A stretch of DNA of 31,981 bases, taken from assembly GCA_948676835.1 (NCBI GenBank), contig CAPOZU010000013.1, forward strand, positions 1 to 31,981, written 5' to 3'. A program made the position numbers and the translations under genes. The stretch is from an uncultured Clostridia bacterium. Its GTDB lineage: Bacteria > Bacillota > Clostridia > TANB77 > CAG-508. Below the pieces are notes generated by a model that saw nothing but the letters and a program-made list of their open reading frames with translations, was not told the origin of the DNA and did not search any database. This document shows, one piece after another, positions 31,737 to 31,981 of this stretch (its first letter is position 1; each line of letters opens with the position of its first letter).

Positions 31737-31903
31737 AAAGTATTTTATATTATTTCTAAATACACCGCGTAAGCGATCAAACGAACGTAGTGAGTGCGAT
31801 TTGGAGCAACTATCGAGGCTATGTAAATTATAAAATAATTTTATAATTTACAACTAGCAAGTTGCGACACCAAGGTGTATAAGAAAATAATATAAAATAT
31901 TTT
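31737..31903. repeat. Inverted-repeat-bounded structured element (MITE-like or ncRNA)
   Basis: A 167-nt element without coding sequence. Its 30-nt ends (31737-31766 and 31874-31903) are complementary at 25 of 30 positions. Inside, a second hairpin builds up from TTGG/CCAA (31801-31804, 31870-31873), GCAACT/AGTTGC (31806-31811, 31860-31865), GCTA/TAGC and a perfect 14-bp A/T stem (31823-31836 with 31838-31851). The left half carries an unpaired, GC-richer core with CGAACGTAGTGAGTGCG. The mix of conserved-looking GC-rich core and A/T stems is typical of structured RNA or of a folded miniature transposable element. No target-site duplication is obvious. Strand is undetermined. Confidence 0.6.
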
Positions 31904-31981
31904 TATGAATTATATTAAACATAAATTTTCTAAAATATCATATTGGAACTTTGCTATGTCATTATTATAATTAGCAAAATT
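31904..31981. other. AT-rich sequence with no recognisable feature
   Basis: The last 78 nt of the window are A/T-rich and hold no reading frame, promoter or hairpin I can support. Together with the two elements above and the short spacers, they make up the only stretch longer than 300 nt without a confident gene (31497-31981). Confidence 0.5.

Noticed and set aside
1..31981. CRISPR array, tRNA or rRNA genes, prophage or insertion-sequence transposase
   Set aside because: I looked on both strands and saw no regularly spaced repeats, no tRNA-like cloverleaf with TTCGA-type arm, and no transposase or phage gene.

Overview
The window is about 32 kb of very AT-rich, low-GC Gram-positive DNA. Codon choice, strong Shine-Dalgarno sites, a V-type ATPase, class B and C sortases and LPxTG-type pilins all fit an anaerobic member of the Clostridia, probably an uncultured gut or host-associated lineage. 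This is an inference from gene content; there is no rRNA gene to test it.

Layout. (1) 1-1230: an isolated, GC-richer gene of unknown function with its own promoter and hairpin. (2) 1248-1913: a DUF1836 regulator-like gene closed by a strong terminator. (3) 2035-8839: a sortase-assembled pilus locus, with a large tip-type adhesin (LPNTG), a backbone pilin (LPSTG), an attenuator-like hairpin and two pilus-type sortases. (4) 8855-10697: an acyl-CoA synthetase with perfectly spaced promoter and terminator. (5) 10696-20044: a ten-gene unit that starts with a monofunctional peptidoglycan glycosyltransferase and runs directly into a nine-subunit V/A-type ATPase operon in the order G/H-C-I-K-F-E-A-B-D. 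(6) 20052-21246: divergent mscL and a DJ-1/PfpI gene. (7) 21259-22425: a foreign-looking DUF5662-type gene. (8) 22453-23540: L-lactate dehydrogenase. (9) 23541-24039: a foreign-looking GNAT acetyltransferase. (10) 24046-25887, minus strand: a class B sortase and an unknown gene with its own promoter. (11) 25965-26906: a CaCA-type cation antiporter. (12) 26940-28280: an unknown protein carrying HQAVH where a metallopeptidase would have HExxH. (13) 28281-29651: a ComEC-like metallo-beta-lactamase-fold protein facing a DUF3006 gene. (14) 29697-30300, minus strand: a fourth foreign-looking single gene. (15) 30313-31496: a membrane-anchored thioredoxin-fold protein without cysteines, overlapping tail to tail with a half-length MATE-like gene. 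(16) 31552-31903: two consecutive, strongly structured non-coding elements that match no family I can name.

How it works together. The pilus genes form one assembly line: adhesin and backbone are secreted, joined by the class C enzymes and attached to the wall. The V-ATPase operon encodes a complete rotary enzyme, coupling ATP to H+ or Na+ across the membrane, and is co-transcribed with a cell-wall polymerase. Lactate dehydrogenase points to fermentation. Promoters are unusually readable: more than a dozen genes have a -35/-10 pair with exactly 17 bp between the boxes, and several terminators run straight into the next promoter.

The features most worth a second look are the paired structured elements at the right edge, the four scattered single-gene units of foreign base composition, and the tip adhesin, whose first SpaA-like domain seems to be split by a large insertion.
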